64,000 bases of DNA from Bacteroidales bacterium (GCA_017513445.1 JAFXFS010000015.1:35886-99885); one strand, 5' to 3'; counted from the stretch's first letter, positions 1 to 10,368 are shown. Notes: generated by a model not told the origin, from the letters alone. Program-made: numbers and translations.

Positions 1-2144
1 TTATTAGATCATCTGCAAATACTCCTACAAATGAGTATCAACCAGATAACCCATTCACACTTGTTCGTTATATCGGACGTGAACAATATGGTAAAAACCC
101 TCTTTTATATGGACAAAGTTATCTATCTGATAGAACTTTGGAGGTAAGTGAGTATTATACCCCGTTGAATGGTAAATATGCAAAAGTTCAAACACCTCCT
201 GAGCCAAAGTGGGAAGGTAAAATGTTCTTCCCGAGAATGTGGTACACAGGAAATACTAGTTATGCAGAATTCTATGAACAATACTCGAGAGGTAGATATA
301 CTACAAGCAGAGAGATGGTAGATGGAGAGATGAAGGTGGTTAAAAAACCACGATTCATCGACAATATCAACTTCTTCCTAGACTTTCAGGTTAATTGGAT
401 GTATGTCCGTTATTTTATGTGGAACTTTGTAGGTCGTCAAAATGATTTCCACGCGCCATACGAGAATAATCTAAAGGGTAACTGGGAGAGTGGTATAAAA
501 TTTATTGATGAAGCAAGATTAGGAGATCAGAGCGAGGCCCCTGATTATCTAAGGAATAACAAGGCTAAAAATCACTACTATTTCTTACCACTATTGCTTG
601 GACTATTTGGTCTCTTCTATCAGGTCAATAGAGATGGAAGAAATAGTTGGATTACATTCCTGTTATTTGTTCTGACAGGTTTTGCGATAGTTGTCTATCT
701 GAACCAACCACCATTACAGGTGCGTGAAAGGGATTATGCTTATGCGGGATCATTCTATGCATTCGCTATTTGGATTGGTCTTGGAGTGATGGCAATTAAC
801 GACTTTATAGAGAGATATCTTAAACCAAAAGGAGAGAAATCAAAGATTGTTATTGCGACAGTGGCAGCTCTGTTATGTTTGAGTGTTCCTGTACTTATGG
901 GAACTGAAAACTGGGATGACCACGATCGTAGTGGAAGATATACAGCACGTGATATTGCTTACAACTATCTAAATACTTGCGACGAGAATGCTATTATTGT
1001 AACGCACGGTGATAACGATACATTCCCATTGTGGTATATTCAAGAGGTTGAAGGAGTTAGAACAGATGTTCGCGTCGTGAATACATCACTACTGGCTACT
1101 GATTGGTATATTGATCAGATGAAGTGTAAAGTTTATGAGTCAGATCCACTACCTATATCAATTGAAAGAGAACAATACCTTTATGGCACAAATGATTGGG
1201 TTCCTGTAATTGAATCATTTGAAGGAAAGGCAATTTTAGCAAAAGATGCTATTGGATTGTTCAAGAATAAGGATGTTAAGTTCCAAGGTTATGACTTTAT
1301 TCCTTCAAAAAATCTTATTATCCCTGTTAATAAAGAGAATGTGAAGAAATATAATATTGTAGCTGAGGAGGATTATGATAAGATTGAAGATTACGTTCTG
1401 TTGCAAATCCCTGAAAATGAGGATTATATGAGCAAAACGGATCTAATTATCCTTGATATCCTTGCAAACTATGAATGGGATAGACCTATCTACTTCCTAT
1501 CATTAGGTGGAGATATCAACATTGGAGTTGATAAATGGTTACAATATAGTGGCTATGCTTCCAAATTTGTTCCTATCAGAAGCGAATCAAATGTTCTTCA
1601 GGCGACACAAATCAATGAAGATGAGATGTATGTCAAACTTATGAATGTCTATCGTTTTGATAATTTGAAAGAGACAGATCTATTTTGGGATTATCAAAAT
1701 ATCTACTCATTCGTAGGAGTAATGCCAGTAAGATCTATCTTCTTAATGGTGGCTGAGGAGTTCTACAAAAATGGAGAGAGTGATAAAGTAAAGGAACTTC
1801 TTGACAGATGTATTGAGGTAATGCCTAATGAAAACTTCCCTTATAATATTTCAATATTGGGCTCAACAAATGAGTATGTTATGTTGGATATTATTGACCT
1901 ATACTTAAAAATTGGGGAGAAAGAGAAGGCAATAGAGATTCTGGATATCTTTATCAGAGAGACTCTTGAGGGTATCAATTTCTTCGGAACACCTTCTGCA
2001 ATCACTGGCGATGGTTATGTTTCAAGAATGGATTATCAACACAATCTAATGTATTTAACTTATGCTCAAAGCATTTTGGAAGAAAATGGTGAAGCTGAGA
2101 TTGCTAAAGCAATAGAGGATTTTATTAGTAACAATGGAAAATGA
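1..2144 (+). CDS. DUF2723 (TMEM260-like) membrane protein, 5' truncated
   Basis: The reading frame is open to the window edge (first full codon at base 3), so the N-terminal part lies outside; the TTG at 138 is not a convincing start. What remains is the last four hydrophobic segments followed by a soluble C-terminal domain of about 400 residues ending in helical, TPR-like sequence. The stretch around [18 protein letters not shown] is typical of DUF2723 proteins of Bacteroidetes, a family related to TMEM260 protein O-mannosyltransferases (established family knowledge). A role in transferring a sugar to exported proteins is inferred, not shown. Its last 11 bases overlap the SUI1 gene, so the two are probably co-transcribed. 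Confidence 0.8.
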   Translation, partial: IRSSANTPTNEYQPDNPFTLVRYIGREQYGKNPLLYGQSYLSDRTLEVSEYYTPLNGKYAKVQTPPEPKWEGKMFFPRMWYTGNTSYAEFYEQYSRGRYTTSREMVDGEMKVVKKPRFIDNINFFLDFQVNWMYVRYFMWNFVGRQNDFHAPYENNLKGNWESGIKFIDEARLGDQSEAPDYLRNNKAKNHYYFLPLLLGLFGLFYQVNRDGRNSWITFLLFVLTGFAIVVYLNQPPLQVRERDYAYAGSFYAFAIWIGLGVMAINDFIERYLKPKGEKSKIVIATVAALLCLSVPVLMGTENWDDHDRSGRYTARDIAYNYLNTCDENAIIVTHGDNDTFPLWYIQEVEGVRTDVRVVNTSLLATDWYIDQMKCKVYESDPLPISIEREQYLYGTNDWVPVIESFEGKAILAKDAIGLFKNKDVKFQGYDFIPSKNLIIPVNKENVKKYNIVAEEDYDKIEDYVLLQIPENEDYMSKTDLIILDILANYEWDRPIYFLSLGGDINIGVDKWLQYSGYASKFVPIRSESNVLQATQINEDEMYVKLMNVYRFDNLKETDLFWDYQNIYSFVGVMPVRSIFLMVAEEFYKNGESDKVKELLDRCIEVMPNENFPYNISILGSTNEYVMLDIIDLYLKIGEKEKAIEILDIFIRETLEGINFFGTPSAITGDGYVSRMDYQHNLMYLTYAQSILEENGEAEIAKAIEDFISNNGK

Positions 2145-2478
2145 TTGGAAAAGTAGATTAGGTGTCGTTTTTTCTACAAATCCTGACTACAATTATCAAC
2201 AAGATATTGATAATGAGGAAGTTGAGACACTCCCTCCAGAGAAACAGAATCTTCGAGTTTCAATCGATAGAAGAAATCGTGGAGGCAAACAAGTTACTTT
2301 GGTAACCGGTTTTGTTGGGTCTCAGGAGGATTTGGAGATTCTGGCAAAAACTCTCAAAACCAAATGTGGAGTAGGGGGTAGCGCGAAGGATGGTGAGATT
2401 ATTATCCAGGGTGATTTCCGAGACAAGGTCTTACAACTTTTATTATCAATGGGTTATAAAGGCAAAAGGGCAAATTAA
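2134..2478 (+). CDS. SUI1/eIF1-like translation factor (YciH family)
   Basis: A 114-residue protein whose second half carries the SUI1 fold signature: [15 protein letters not shown], then [19 protein letters not shown] and the closing [13 protein letters not shown]. The N-terminal 40 residues are variable linker. Bacterial SUI1 proteins resemble eukaryotic eIF1 and are thought to act at the 30S subunit in start selection; their exact role is not settled. The start overlaps the end of the upstream gene by 11 bases, and its stop shares one base with the next start (TAATG), giving a tightly coupled operon. Confidence 0.93.
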   Translation: MENDWKSRLGVVFSTNPDYNYQQDIDNEEVETLPPEKQNLRVSIDRRNRGGKQVTLVTGFVGSQEDLEILAKTLKTKCGVGGSAKDGEIIIQGDFRDKVLQLLLSMGYKGKRAN

Positions 2479-3152
2479 TGAATATTGAAGTTTGTGAAAT
2501 TGTTCAAAAGGCAGGAGAGGGTTTCTCTGTAGTCTCTGCAATACTCCTTCTTATTTCATTGGTTGCAGTGGTATTATTTGATAGATACGTTGTTGTATTG
2601 GGAATATCATTGTCATCAGTGACCAAACCTAAAGAGTGGAGTAATCTGGAGTCAAGACAGGAGTTTGTTCTCTCAAGAAACATCATTGCCTTTGCATCAA
2701 TACTGGTGCTTTCAGTACTATGTGTTGAGTTAAACCTCTTTAGAGGAGAATTTTCACAAAAATCAGAGTTATACATTCAGTATTTGACTGCTGTTATTAT
2801 AATATTTGGATATTTCATTTTACGTGCAGCTACATTAAGGTTTTTAGAGTGGATTTATGATGAAAAAGATTTGTTCAGGTCGTTAAGTAATAGTTCTACC
2901 ACATCATTAGTGCTTCTTACACCATTAGTGGGAGTAATAATGATGATTTCTTATCTATTTCCGATGCTAAGCCAAACGGTCATAGATGTATTGTTAATAT
3001 GCTCAGTATCAATCATTTGTATATTATATTACAGATACGCTGTAAAAGTTTTTTTTAGCTCGGGAGTTTCAAAATTTTTTTGTTTTTTGTATCTTTGCGC
3101 GATTGAATTGTTGCCGATAGCTGTTCTAGTTAAGGCATCGATGTATTTATAG
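2478..3152 (+). CDS. DUF4271 integral membrane protein
   Basis: A 224-residue, highly hydrophobic protein with about six membrane segments (for example residues 17-35, 68-85, 100-118, 145-165, 170-185 and 200-222). It matches in length and position the DUF4271 proteins that precede hemD in many Bacteroidetes. No catalytic motif is visible, and the function is unknown. The start codon overlaps the SUI1 stop by one base; the stop is four bases from hemD. Its last 60 bases also contain a likely promoter for the genes downstream. Confidence 0.75.
   Translation: MNIEVCEIVQKAGEGFSVVSAILLLISLVAVVLFDRYVVVLGISLSSVTKPKEWSNLESRQEFVLSRNIIAFASILVLSVLCVELNLFRGEFSQKSELYIQYLTAVIIIFGYFILRAATLRFLEWIYDEKDLFRSLSNSSTTSLVLLTPLVGVIMMISYLFPMLSQTVIDVLLICSVSIICILYYRYAVKVFFSSGVSKFFCFLYLCAIELLPIAVLVKASMYL
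3068..3097 (+). promoter_or_regulatory. internal Bacteroidetes-type promoter before hemD
   Basis: TATCTTTG at 3090-3097 fits the -7 consensus TAnnTTTG, with TTTC 19 bases upstream as a weak -33 box. It lies within the end of the DUF4271 gene and could give hemD-rnpA-yidD their own transcript. Confidence 0.5.
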
Positions 3153-3156
3153 AGAG

Positions 3157-3894
3157 ATGATTGTTAAAAACATACTTATTTCACAACCTAAACCAGTAAA
3201 TGGTTCACAATACTCAGATATAATTGAAAAGTTTAATGTTGGAATTGACTTTTGTCCATTCTTTAAGGCGGAACCTATATCTGTAAGAGATTTTAGAACT
3301 CAGAAAATCAGTATTTTAGATTATACAGCTATTGTTTTCACATCAAAGGTTGCTATTGATGCCTTCTTCAAAATTTGTGAAGAGATGCGTGTCGTAGTTC
3401 CTGAGACTATGAAATATTTCTGTGTTTCAGAGGCAATAGCACTTTATTTGCAGAAATATATTGTTTATAGAAAGAGAAAGATCTTCTTTGGGAATGGCTC
3501 GGTAGATTCAGTTGTTGGTGTTATCGGATCTAAACACAAAGATGAAACTTTCCTATTGACTTATGTTGATACAATAAAGGAAGATCTTGAAAAACAATTT
3601 GTTAAGGCAAAATTGAAACATAATCACGCAATCTTGGTACAGACAAGAATGAGTGATTTGAAAGAGATTAACCTTTCAAAGTATCAAGTAGTGGTTCTAT
3701 ACTCTCCTATGGATGTGAAATCTTTACAGGAAAATTATCCTGACTTCCAACAGAAGAGTGTAAAATTTATAACTTTTGGACCGACTGCAGCTAAGGCGAT
3801 GAAGGCGGCAAATTTCGATATAGAAATTGAAGCTCCAACACCAGAGGTGCCATCGGTAGTAAAAGCACTCCAACTATTTCTTGAATCAGAATAA
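3157..3894 (+). CDS. hemD: Uroporphyrinogen-III synthase
   Basis: A 245-residue protein of the HemD fold: two alternating alpha/beta domains, with recognisable segments YTAIVFTSKVAIDAFF near residue 68, and VVLYSPMDVKSLQENY followed by FITFGPTAAKAM near residues 180-215. The enzyme closes hydroxymethylbilane to uroporphyrinogen III in haem and cobalamin synthesis. HemD sequences are poorly conserved, so the assignment also rests on length and on the usual Bacteroidetes neighbourhood (DUF4271 before, rnpA after). Its stop shares one base with the rnpA start. Confidence 0.85.
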   Translation: MIVKNILISQPKPVNGSQYSDIIEKFNVGIDFCPFFKAEPISVRDFRTQKISILDYTAIVFTSKVAIDAFFKICEEMRVVVPETMKYFCVSEAIALYLQKYIVYRKRKIFFGNGSVDSVVGVIGSKHKDETFLLTYVDTIKEDLEKQFVKAKLKHNHAILVQTRMSDLKEINLSKYQVVVLYSPMDVKSLQENYPDFQQKSVKFITFGPTAAKAMKAANFDIEIEAPTPEVPSVVKALQLFLESE

Positions 3895-4241
3895 TGAGTT
3901 TAAAACTACCAAAAGAGGAGAGAATTTATAAGCAAAGGGATATTGATAATCTGTTTTCTGGTTATAAAACGATAGTTAATCACCCCTTTAAGGTACACTT
4001 TAAGCAAAATTCTCTGCCTCATAGTAGAATTTTAATCTCTGTTCCCAAAAAGTTATTTAAGAAGGCAGTTGATAGAAATCTTCTAAAACGCCGAATAAGA
4101 GAGAGTTACAGACATCTTAAGGATGAGTTTTTGCAAGATTGTAATGTAGATATTTTGTTTGTTTACATTAGCAAAGAGATATATGACTTCGAATTCATCA
4201 AATGCAAAATCGGAGAAATCCTCAAAAAGGTCTCGAGATAA
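3894..4241 (+). CDS. rnpA: Ribonuclease P protein component
   Basis: A 115-residue basic protein. The RNase P protein signature is present around residues 58-72 ([18 protein letters not shown]), where the RNR-type helix binds the catalytic RNA. It assists the RNA subunit in removing 5' leaders from pre-tRNAs. Translation is probably coupled to hemD (TAATG overlap), and its 3' end overlaps yidD by about 60 bases, an arrangement common for rnpA-yidD. Confidence 0.95.
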   Translation: MSLKLPKEERIYKQRDIDNLFSGYKTIVNHPFKVHFKQNSLPHSRILISVPKKLFKKAVDRNLLKRRIRESYRHLKDEFLQDCNVDILFVYISKEIYDFEFIKCKIGEILKKVSR

Positions 4242-4464
4242 ATTTAGAAAGGTGATTCAAGCCCCTTTTCTCTTGATGATTAAGTTCTATCAAGTTTGTA
4301 TCTCGCCTTTGTTGCCAAATTGTTGTCGATTTGAGCCCTCTTGTAGTGTTTATGCTACAGAGGCAATAAAGAAACACGGGGTAATCAAAGGTTGTTTTTT
4401 AGCGGCTAAGCGAATTCTTCGTTGTCACCCTTGGGGTGGCTCTGGTTACGATCCGGTTCCATAA
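4183..4464 (+). CDS. yidD: Membrane protein insertion efficiency factor YidD
   Basis: A 93-residue protein from the ATG at 4183. An upstream in-frame TTG at 4159 exists but adds only sequence read from within rnpA, so the ATG is preferred. The YidD core is complete: [20 protein letters not shown], then [12 protein letters not shown] and the closing [14 protein letters not shown]. The conserved cysteines and the amphipathic helix fit a peripheral inner-membrane protein that assists YidC. It is the last gene of the run; repeats follow directly. Confidence 0.95.
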   Translation: MTSNSSNAKSEKSSKRSRDKFRKVIQAPFLLMIKFYQVCISPLLPNCCRFEPSCSVYATEAIKKHGVIKGCFLAAKRILRCHPWGGSGYDPVP

Positions 4465-4465
4465 A

Positions 4466-4860
4466 TTCGTCATTGCTGAGCGAAAGATATTCTACACGTC
4501 ATTGCTGAGCGAAGATACCCCACACGTCACTGCTGAGCACAATCACACTCCACACGTCACTGCTGAGCGTAGGTACACCCCACACGTCATTGCTGAGCGC
4601 AGGCACACCTCACACGTCATTGCTGAGCGAAGCTCGGCAATCTATTGTGTGCTTCAGGAGGAAATGGATTCCCGCGACTGACGTCGCAGGAATGACGAAA
4701 AATTGAATGTCATTGCAGAGCGCAATCACACTCCACACGTCACTGCTGAGTGCAGTCACATCACACACGTCATTGCTGAGCGAAGCTCGGCAATCTATTG
4801 TGTGCCTCAGGTGGAAATGGATTCCCGCGACTGACGTCGCAGGAATGACGAAAAATTGAG
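4466..4860 (+). repeat. Tandem hairpin-repeat array between yidD and uvrC
   Basis: No gene is supported here. Five to seven near-tandem copies of a roughly 30-base half unit containing CGTCATTGCTGAGC run from 4471 to 4640 and again at 4710-4790. Two complete hairpins follow (CATTGCTGAGC, GAA, GCTCGGCAATC). Each is followed by a second palindrome at 4663-4698 and 4813-4850 with stem GATTCC-GCGAC / GTCGC-GGAAT. These are the module B and module A hairpins found elsewhere in the window, in the reverse orientation and with different stem bases. The gap lies between convergent genes. Confidence 0.85.
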
Positions 4861-4879
4861 TGTGATGAGGAAATTTTCG

Positions 4880-6664
4880 CTATTTCAGGTGCTCTTTAAT
4901 GGCAAGGGCTGCTTTTTGTCCGACTACGGCAGTCAGATCTTCGAGCGATGCCTTGCGAATTTGGGCAACACTCTTAAATCTCTTTAAAAGTTCAGTCTCT
5001 CTCTTTTCGCCGATAGAAGGGATTTCCCTTAAAATAGAATTGATTTGCCCTTTACTTCTACGGTTGCGGTGGTGAGTGATTCCAAAGCGGTGTGCCTCAT
5101 CTCTTAAATGCATCAAAACTTTAAGCGAGGATGAGTTTTTATCAAGAAATAGGGGATAGTTATCTCCAGGAATTATAATCTCTTCCAGACGCTTGGCAAG
5201 TCCTATCACCTTTATCCTGTCCAAAAGTCCCAATTCATCTAAGGCCTCAACAGCACAATGAAGTTGCCCCTTTCCTCCATCAACAACCACAAGTTGTGGA
5301 AGTGGTTCATTCTCAGCCAATAAGCGAGAATATCTTCTATTAAGAACCTCCTTCATAGAGGCAAAATCGTTAGCTCCTATAACAGTTTTTATATTAAAAT
5401 GTCTGTAATCTTTTTTTGATGGCACCCCATCTTTGAATACAACACAGGAAGCTACCGGATTAGTACCTTGGATGTTGGAGTTATCAAAGCACTCTATATG
5501 TGTCGGAGGCACATTCATACCTAAATCTTCTTGAAGTCTTGCAACAATTTTTTCACGATGTTCCTGTGGTCTTAAAACCTCCTCTTGCTTTGCTCTGTTA
5601 AATTTAAGACCTGCTGCATTTTTACGACTTAACTCTAAAAGACTCAATTTGTCTCCACGCTGAGGGATATGTAGTGTATGTCCTTCAAAATCATTATCGG
5701 GTAGGAATGGAACAATTATCTCCTTTGATAAAGATCCTGTTTTTGTCAGAATATCGCCCATAAATAGAGTAAGAACGCTCTCTTGACTCTCTTCGATGCG
5801 CATTTTATACTCCACATTGAGTGATTGAATGATTGCCCCACTCTGAATACGCAAGAAATTGCCAAAGACATCGGCACCATCGAAAATCAATGTAAATACA
5901 TCAACATCTGAAATGGCAGGATTTACAACAAGAGACTTACTATAATGATTCTCAAGTAGTTCAATCCTCTGCTTGTAATCCTGTGCAAGTTCAAAATTCA
6001 ATTCAGAAGCTGCAGAGAGCATCTTCTGTTTGAACTCCCGTATAAGTTTTGTGACATCTCCTTTCAGAATTGTAACAATTTGTGCTATCTGATCATCATA
6101 TTCCTGCTGTGAAATTTTTCCCACACAGACACCTCCACACCTATGAATATGTAGATTAAGACAGGGTTTATAGTGGTGATTATCAATAAGTTCCTGAGTA
6201 AAATTATTCTTACAATCTCTTAACTTAAATAGAGAATTGATTAATTGAATTAAATTATGTGCGTGGTTTGAGGAACTATAAGGGCCATAGAATTTTGAAC
6301 CATCTTTTACATAACGCCTTGTGATAAATACTCTTGGGAATAGCTCATTCTTAATACATATCCAAGGGTATGTTTTACCATCTTTCAGAAGAATATTATA
6401 CTTTGGCTGAAGTTCTTTGATGAGATTGTTTTCAAGCAAAAGTGCATCTCTCTCACTCTCCACCTCTACAACAATAAGGTCATCAATCTTTGAGACCATT
6501 ACCTGAGTCTTTCGGTCAAGTTGATCTTTAGGACGAAAGTATTGAGATACCCTTTTTTTAAGATTCTTTGCCTTTCCAACATAGATCACCACGCCGTCAC
6601 TATCAAGAAAACGGTAAACTCCGGGGCCGGTTGGCAAAAATTCTATCTTCTCACGAACTTCCAT
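4880..6664 (-). CDS. uvrC: Excinuclease ABC subunit C
   Basis: A 594-residue protein of normal UvrC length. The N-terminal GIY-YIG nuclease spans about residues 12-95 (GVYRF, then VIYVGKAKNLKKR). A UVR/UvrB-binding segment lies near residues 200-235, the RNase H-like second nuclease at about 380-540 (ECFDNSNIQGTNPVAS; VVVDGGKGQL), and a helix-hairpin-helix at the C terminus (ILREIPSIGEKRETELLKRF). It makes both incisions in nucleotide excision repair with UvrA and UvrB. It sits downstream of pnuC on the same strand. Confidence 0.96.
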   Translation of the reverse strand: MEVREKIEFLPTGPGVYRFLDSDGVVIYVGKAKNLKKRVSQYFRPKDQLDRKTQVMVSKIDDLIVVEVESERDALLLENNLIKELQPKYNILLKDGKTYPWICIKNELFPRVFITRRYVKDGSKFYGPYSSSNHAHNLIQLINSLFKLRDCKNNFTQELIDNHHYKPCLNLHIHRCGGVCVGKISQQEYDDQIAQIVTILKGDVTKLIREFKQKMLSAASELNFELAQDYKQRIELLENHYSKSLVVNPAISDVDVFTLIFDGADVFGNFLRIQSGAIIQSLNVEYKMRIEESQESVLTLFMGDILTKTGSLSKEIIVPFLPDNDFEGHTLHIPQRGDKLSLLELSRKNAAGLKFNRAKQEEVLRPQEHREKIVARLQEDLGMNVPPTHIECFDNSNIQGTNPVASCVVFKDGVPSKKDYRHFNIKTVIGANDFASMKEVLNRRYSRLLAENEPLPQLVVVDGGKGQLHCAVEALDELGLLDRIKVIGLAKRLEEIIIPGDNYPLFLDKNSSSLKVLMHLRDEAHRFGITHHRNRRSKGQINSILREIPSIGEKRETELLKRFKSVAQIRKASLEDLTAVVGQKAALAIKEHLK

Positions 6665-6712
6665 CTATGCAACTCTCTCTCTATTACTTACTTGAAAATC
6701 AAAGCAACTTCC

Positions 6713-7387
6713 TTATAAACTCTTACGCCATTGGATCCAGCCATTGATAGAGTTGATAAGGTAGAAAATATGCATTACAAGCATCAAAATTGCGTGTTCC
6801 TTACCCTCAATCACTAGAATAATAAAGAGGATTACATTTATAACATTGGTCGCAACCCAAAGAATCCATTGTTCAGAAAATGCCTTTATCATCAAGAACA
6901 TTGCGATAATCTGAATCATAGTTGAGATTGCATCAATAACAGGTTGATTTCCACCAACACTCTTTAATATAATTGAGATTAGTGTAACGGAAGCTACTGT
7001 TATTAAAGAGGTGATAATCAATTGTTTAGTAGTCATCTTTTTTGACTTAACAATGTCACTGCTATCCTCAACCAAATTATTTCTCCAATTATACCAACCA
7101 ATGAACTGCATTGGAAGAAAATAGAGTGCATTCAGAGCAGCAAGCCCAAATGTCTCTGATTTAAAGTATATAATGGAGCATAGAAATACATTTACGATAC
7201 CAAAAAGATAGTTAAGAATACTCCCTTTTGCCACCAAAACAACATTGATAACACCTGTACAAGTTGCTATAATTGCGAGTGCATCCCAGTCATTTGTGAT
7301 CCAGCAATATAGGATATTGATAGAGATAATTCCGATTATCAGAAAATACTCAAACCAGTTGAGTGATTTTAGTGAAAACTTTGTCAT
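6713..7387 (-). CDS. pnuC: Nicotinamide mononucleotide/riboside transporter PnuC
   Basis: A 224-residue membrane protein with about seven membrane segments. The PnuC pattern is visible: SILNYLFGIVNVFLCSIIYF near residue 56, then ALYFLPMQFIGWYNWRNN near 86, and a second tryptophan motif (INGWIQWRKSL) at the C terminus. PnuC proteins carry NAD precursors (or thiamine in some relatives) by facilitated diffusion with downstream phosphorylation. No kinase gene is adjacent, so the vitamin cannot be fixed from context. Only 11 bases separate it from the upstream surface protein gene. Confidence 0.9.
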   Translation of the reverse strand: MTKFSLKSLNWFEYFLIIGIISINILYCWITNDWDALAIIATCTGVINVVLVAKGSILNYLFGIVNVFLCSIIYFKSETFGLAALNALYFLPMQFIGWYNWRNNLVEDSSDIVKSKKMTTKQLIITSLITVASVTLISIILKSVGGNQPVIDAISTMIQIIAMFLMIKAFSEQWILWVATNVINVILFIILVIEGKEHAILMLVMHIFYLINSINGWIQWRKSL

Positions 7388-7398
7388 AATACTTAAAA

Positions 7399-10350
7399 TT
7401 AGTAAAGCGGTGTGTTAAATACGGCATTCCAATAATTTTTGCCATCGGCAGTGCGTGCATATCTAACACCACAAGAGATTTCAAACCCAAATCTGAAAAG
7501 GTGAAAATCAAATAGTAAATCACTTCCGAAAGAGAACATCTTTTCATTCTTCACAAAACGGTTGCTGTTGAGTGCAAAGTCAGCAAATGGAATCAATTTC
7601 ATACGCATTAGGTAGAAGAATGGTTTAATCATAGTCTCATTCAAGTGGATAGGTATTGCGTAATCTATAGTCGCTTTGAAATAGTTATTTGTCTCAAATC
7701 TGTTATTATACCCACGAGGAGCGCTACATAAATTATCCAGATAACCATAAGGAAGTCCATTATCCTGATATTGATATTGAGCTGTAAACTTCAATCCTTG
7801 ACGAGGAGCTAAACCAGGCATATAAGAGTAGAATTTTGCAAAGAAAATATCTCCGTTATTGCTCTTTAAATTTATAGATTTACTTCCCTCTGTAATAATA
7901 CCTGCACCCCATTTCGGATAAATAAGAGATTTACTCTTTGGTAGGACAGAGTAGAATCTTGCACCATAATTGATTGATTGTCTAAATCTATCCTTTGTGC
8001 CAGGGTATTTATAGATGTCATTACTGAACTGATATCCAATTTCAGGAATAAAACCTCTATCCCAACCACCACTACTGAAGTTCAACGGGATATAGCTCTT
8101 CAATTGAAGGTCAATAGCAGGTTTGTTTAATGTATCTATCTCAAAATCAAGACTTTCGCTATTAGAGTCTAATAAAGTAGTAATGCTTTTTTTCCTATCG
8201 TTAATATCAAGACTGAATTCAAATACAGGGAAGAGGCCACTATAGTTGAAGTTGATGTGACCGGCGTGTTGTCCATTGTGGTATGAGTAGCCGACAAAAG
8301 ATGTTGCTGTACTAAGTCTGTTTTGAGATAGAGCAACAGCTCCCAATGAAATCAGTTGGTAATACTCTTCGTAGCTCATATCCATAATCCTGTCAACATT
8401 ATAGTAGAATGGAGCCCAAGAGTGGAAATTGAATAGGTGCCCCGCCTTGCTATACTTTTTTGCCTCAAGAGATTGAATCTCATTGAATAATTTGTCGGAA
8501 GCAACACTATCTTTCGGAGTTAGATGCTCTTGTGCCTGAGCGGTAAGTGCCTCAGCAAAATAGTATTTATGAGGTTTTGAGAAGTCTGTAACAACGGTGT
8601 CAAAATGCTCTTTTTTTACCTTAACAACGTCGTATCCTGCTGTTTTATAGTCAGATAATAGTAAGTCTCCATTTTTGTCTAAAATGGGCTGAAAAGCTCC
8701 AAAACGGGCATTTACAATCCTTGTTGGAGTATGACTTTCTACATCATAACTATAGATATTGTGGACTCCATCTACGTCAGAGGCAAATAAAAATGATTTA
8801 TCATCCTTTACTCTTAAAGATTCAATACGCTGATATTGTTCAGGTAATTCCACTACCCAGGATGTCTCGTTATTAAAGCTCTCAGAGTTAGGATTTATAT
8901 CCTCCAGTTTATAGATTCCCTGCCCTTTATCAGTAGTTGTTATGGCGTACAAATCATTACCTACCCAGACAGATTCTCTAAGTTGGCCATTCATTGGAGC
9001 CCCTTTCTCAAATATTTTTTCTCCAGTTTTACTATTGATAATCACGAGGTTTGATCCCCCTTTGATTGGGTATTCAATTACAGAAAGCAACTCCTCTGAT
9101 GGGTGAGGCATCGGGTTAAAATATCTACTTTTTGAGGTAATATTCTTAATTTTTTTGCTCTCCAAATCATAGAAACGAATAATGGAGTAATCTTTCAATT
9201 CCCATCTGACATCAGGGATTAGTTCACTCCAATAAAAACCACCATCTACAGGGTAGAGTTTACTGCTGGTTGTGGAGAATGGTCTCAAACTTTTCTCCTT
9301 CCCATCTTCATCAATTAAAACAAGTTTAGTGTGAGTGGAATATCCTGATTTTAAAGCAATTACACCATTATTATCCGTTGGGATAGGGGAGGTGTATTCA
9401 TAGTATGTCCTATCTTTGTGGTCACTTATCTGGTCAAAAATTGTGTAAGGCATCCTTTGTTGATAATCTTCACTCCAAAGAGAGGTTGCAAATGCTTTTG
9501 CTCCCCTGTAGTTTCGCCTTGCAGTATTCCCTTTTGATGCACCTTTGAACGCCAACACCCATTGATTCCAGTTATACCAATAGTGATTCAATCTAATAAG
9601 GATGTCGCTCATAGCATTGTAATTATCTGAATTCAATTGCAGATAACCTGCTACAAGATAACCAAAAGCATATTTGCTTGGTTTATAATAATCGTAAGAA
9701 CCCCAGCGCCAATTATCATAAGTTCGTGGAGATTTCTCTAAGAATGCACTTCTGAGTGGCATTAAGAAAGTTGCGTCGCGGCCTCTTCCACTATTTGAGA
9801 GAATTGTCTCTCTAATTACAGCATCTGCCTCCATCATCCAGGAACTTGCTTGGAATCCCATTGCTAATCCTACTGATGACTCTCCAATAACCTTTGACAA
9901 TCCTCCAAAGAATTGTTTTGTATAGTGTTCCATTTGGCCGACGTGTCTGAGTTCGTGATTGACCAGACTCTCCTCCCAGTTTATTGCAAAGTTACTATAT
10001 GCAGGAGGTGTGGTAAATAACTCCATTCTTCGAGGCGCCCATATAACAGAACCATTACTTGCAGTAGTATATGGATGTAGAATGACAGGTATAGGTTTTG
10101 GGTCAATTCTAAGACCGGATAGAATGTTGTCGCGTCCATCTTCCAAAAGGAAAAGATACTTTCTTGCAAGAGAGTCCACCTCTTCAGGGTATATCATTGT
10201 ATAGTGTTCACTCTTCAGTTCCAACCACTTGGCAGAGGAGGGATCAGTTCCCAAAGATGTAAATTGGGCAAATCCTCTCTCTTGACACAAAAGAATGAAT
10301 AGAAGTGAAACAAGAATTATTTTAAAACTTTTCCTCATTAATTTTTTCAA
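7399..10350 (-). CDS. Outer-membrane beta-propeller protein with HExxH motif
   Basis: A 983-residue exported protein: signal peptide to about residue 29 (ending GFAQ), then an alpha/beta region with HELRH at residues 132-136, which fits the zinc-metallopeptidase pattern HExxH. A long stretch of WD40/TolB-like strands follows (about 310-600). The C-terminal third has alternating aromatic strands ending in FNTPLY, as in outer-membrane barrels. Large proteins with this layout occur in Bacteroidetes but, as far as I can tell, have no assigned function. Proteolytic activity is inferred only from the motif; no third zinc ligand was identified. It is probably co-transcribed with pnuC. Confidence 0.7.
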   Translation of the reverse strand: MKKLMRKSFKIILVSLLFILLCQERGFAQFTSLGTDPSSAKWLELKSEHYTMIYPEEVDSLARKYLFLLEDGRDNILSGLRIDPKPIPVILHPYTTASNGSVIWAPRRMELFTTPPAYSNFAINWEESLVNHELRHVGQMEHYTKQFFGGLSKVIGESSVGLAMGFQASSWMMEADAVIRETILSNSGRGRDATFLMPLRSAFLEKSPRTYDNWRWGSYDYYKPSKYAFGYLVAGYLQLNSDNYNAMSDILIRLNHYWYNWNQWVLAFKGASKGNTARRNYRGAKAFATSLWSEDYQQRMPYTIFDQISDHKDRTYYEYTSPIPTDNNGVIALKSGYSTHTKLVLIDEDGKEKSLRPFSTTSSKLYPVDGGFYWSELIPDVRWELKDYSIIRFYDLESKKIKNITSKSRYFNPMPHPSEELLSVIEYPIKGGSNLVIINSKTGEKIFEKGAPMNGQLRESVWVGNDLYAITTTDKGQGIYKLEDINPNSESFNNETSWVVELPEQYQRIESLRVKDDKSFLFASDVDGVHNIYSYDVESHTPTRIVNARFGAFQPILDKNGDLLLSDYKTAGYDVVKVKKEHFDTVVTDFSKPHKYYFAEALTAQAQEHLTPKDSVASDKLFNEIQSLEAKKYSKAGHLFNFHSWAPFYYNVDRIMDMSYEEYYQLISLGAVALSQNRLSTATSFVGYSYHNGQHAGHINFNYSGLFPVFEFSLDINDRKKSITTLLDSNSESLDFEIDTLNKPAIDLQLKSYIPLNFSSGGWDRGFIPEIGYQFSNDIYKYPGTKDRFRQSINYGARFYSVLPKSKSLIYPKWGAGIITEGSKSINLKSNNGDIFFAKFYSYMPGLAPRQGLKFTAQYQYQDNGLPYGYLDNLCSAPRGYNNRFETNNYFKATIDYAIPIHLNETMIKPFFYLMRMKLIPFADFALNSNRFVKNEKMFSFGSDLLFDFHLFRFGFEISCGVRYARTADGKNYWNAVFNTPLY

Positions 10351-10360
10351 GTATAATTTA

Positions 10361-10368
10361 CAAAGTTA
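10361..10368 (-). promoter_or_regulatory. promoter -7 box for the HExxH surface protein
   Basis: CAAAGTTA on the plus strand reads TAACTTTG on the minus strand, matching TAnnTTTG, 11 bases ahead of the start at 10350. A clear -33 box was not seen. Confidence 0.45.

Noticed and set aside
4436..4681. An 81-codon frame after yidD
   Set aside because: It translates the tandem repeats (HVTAEHNH-like periodic peptide) and overlaps yidD; no family likeness.
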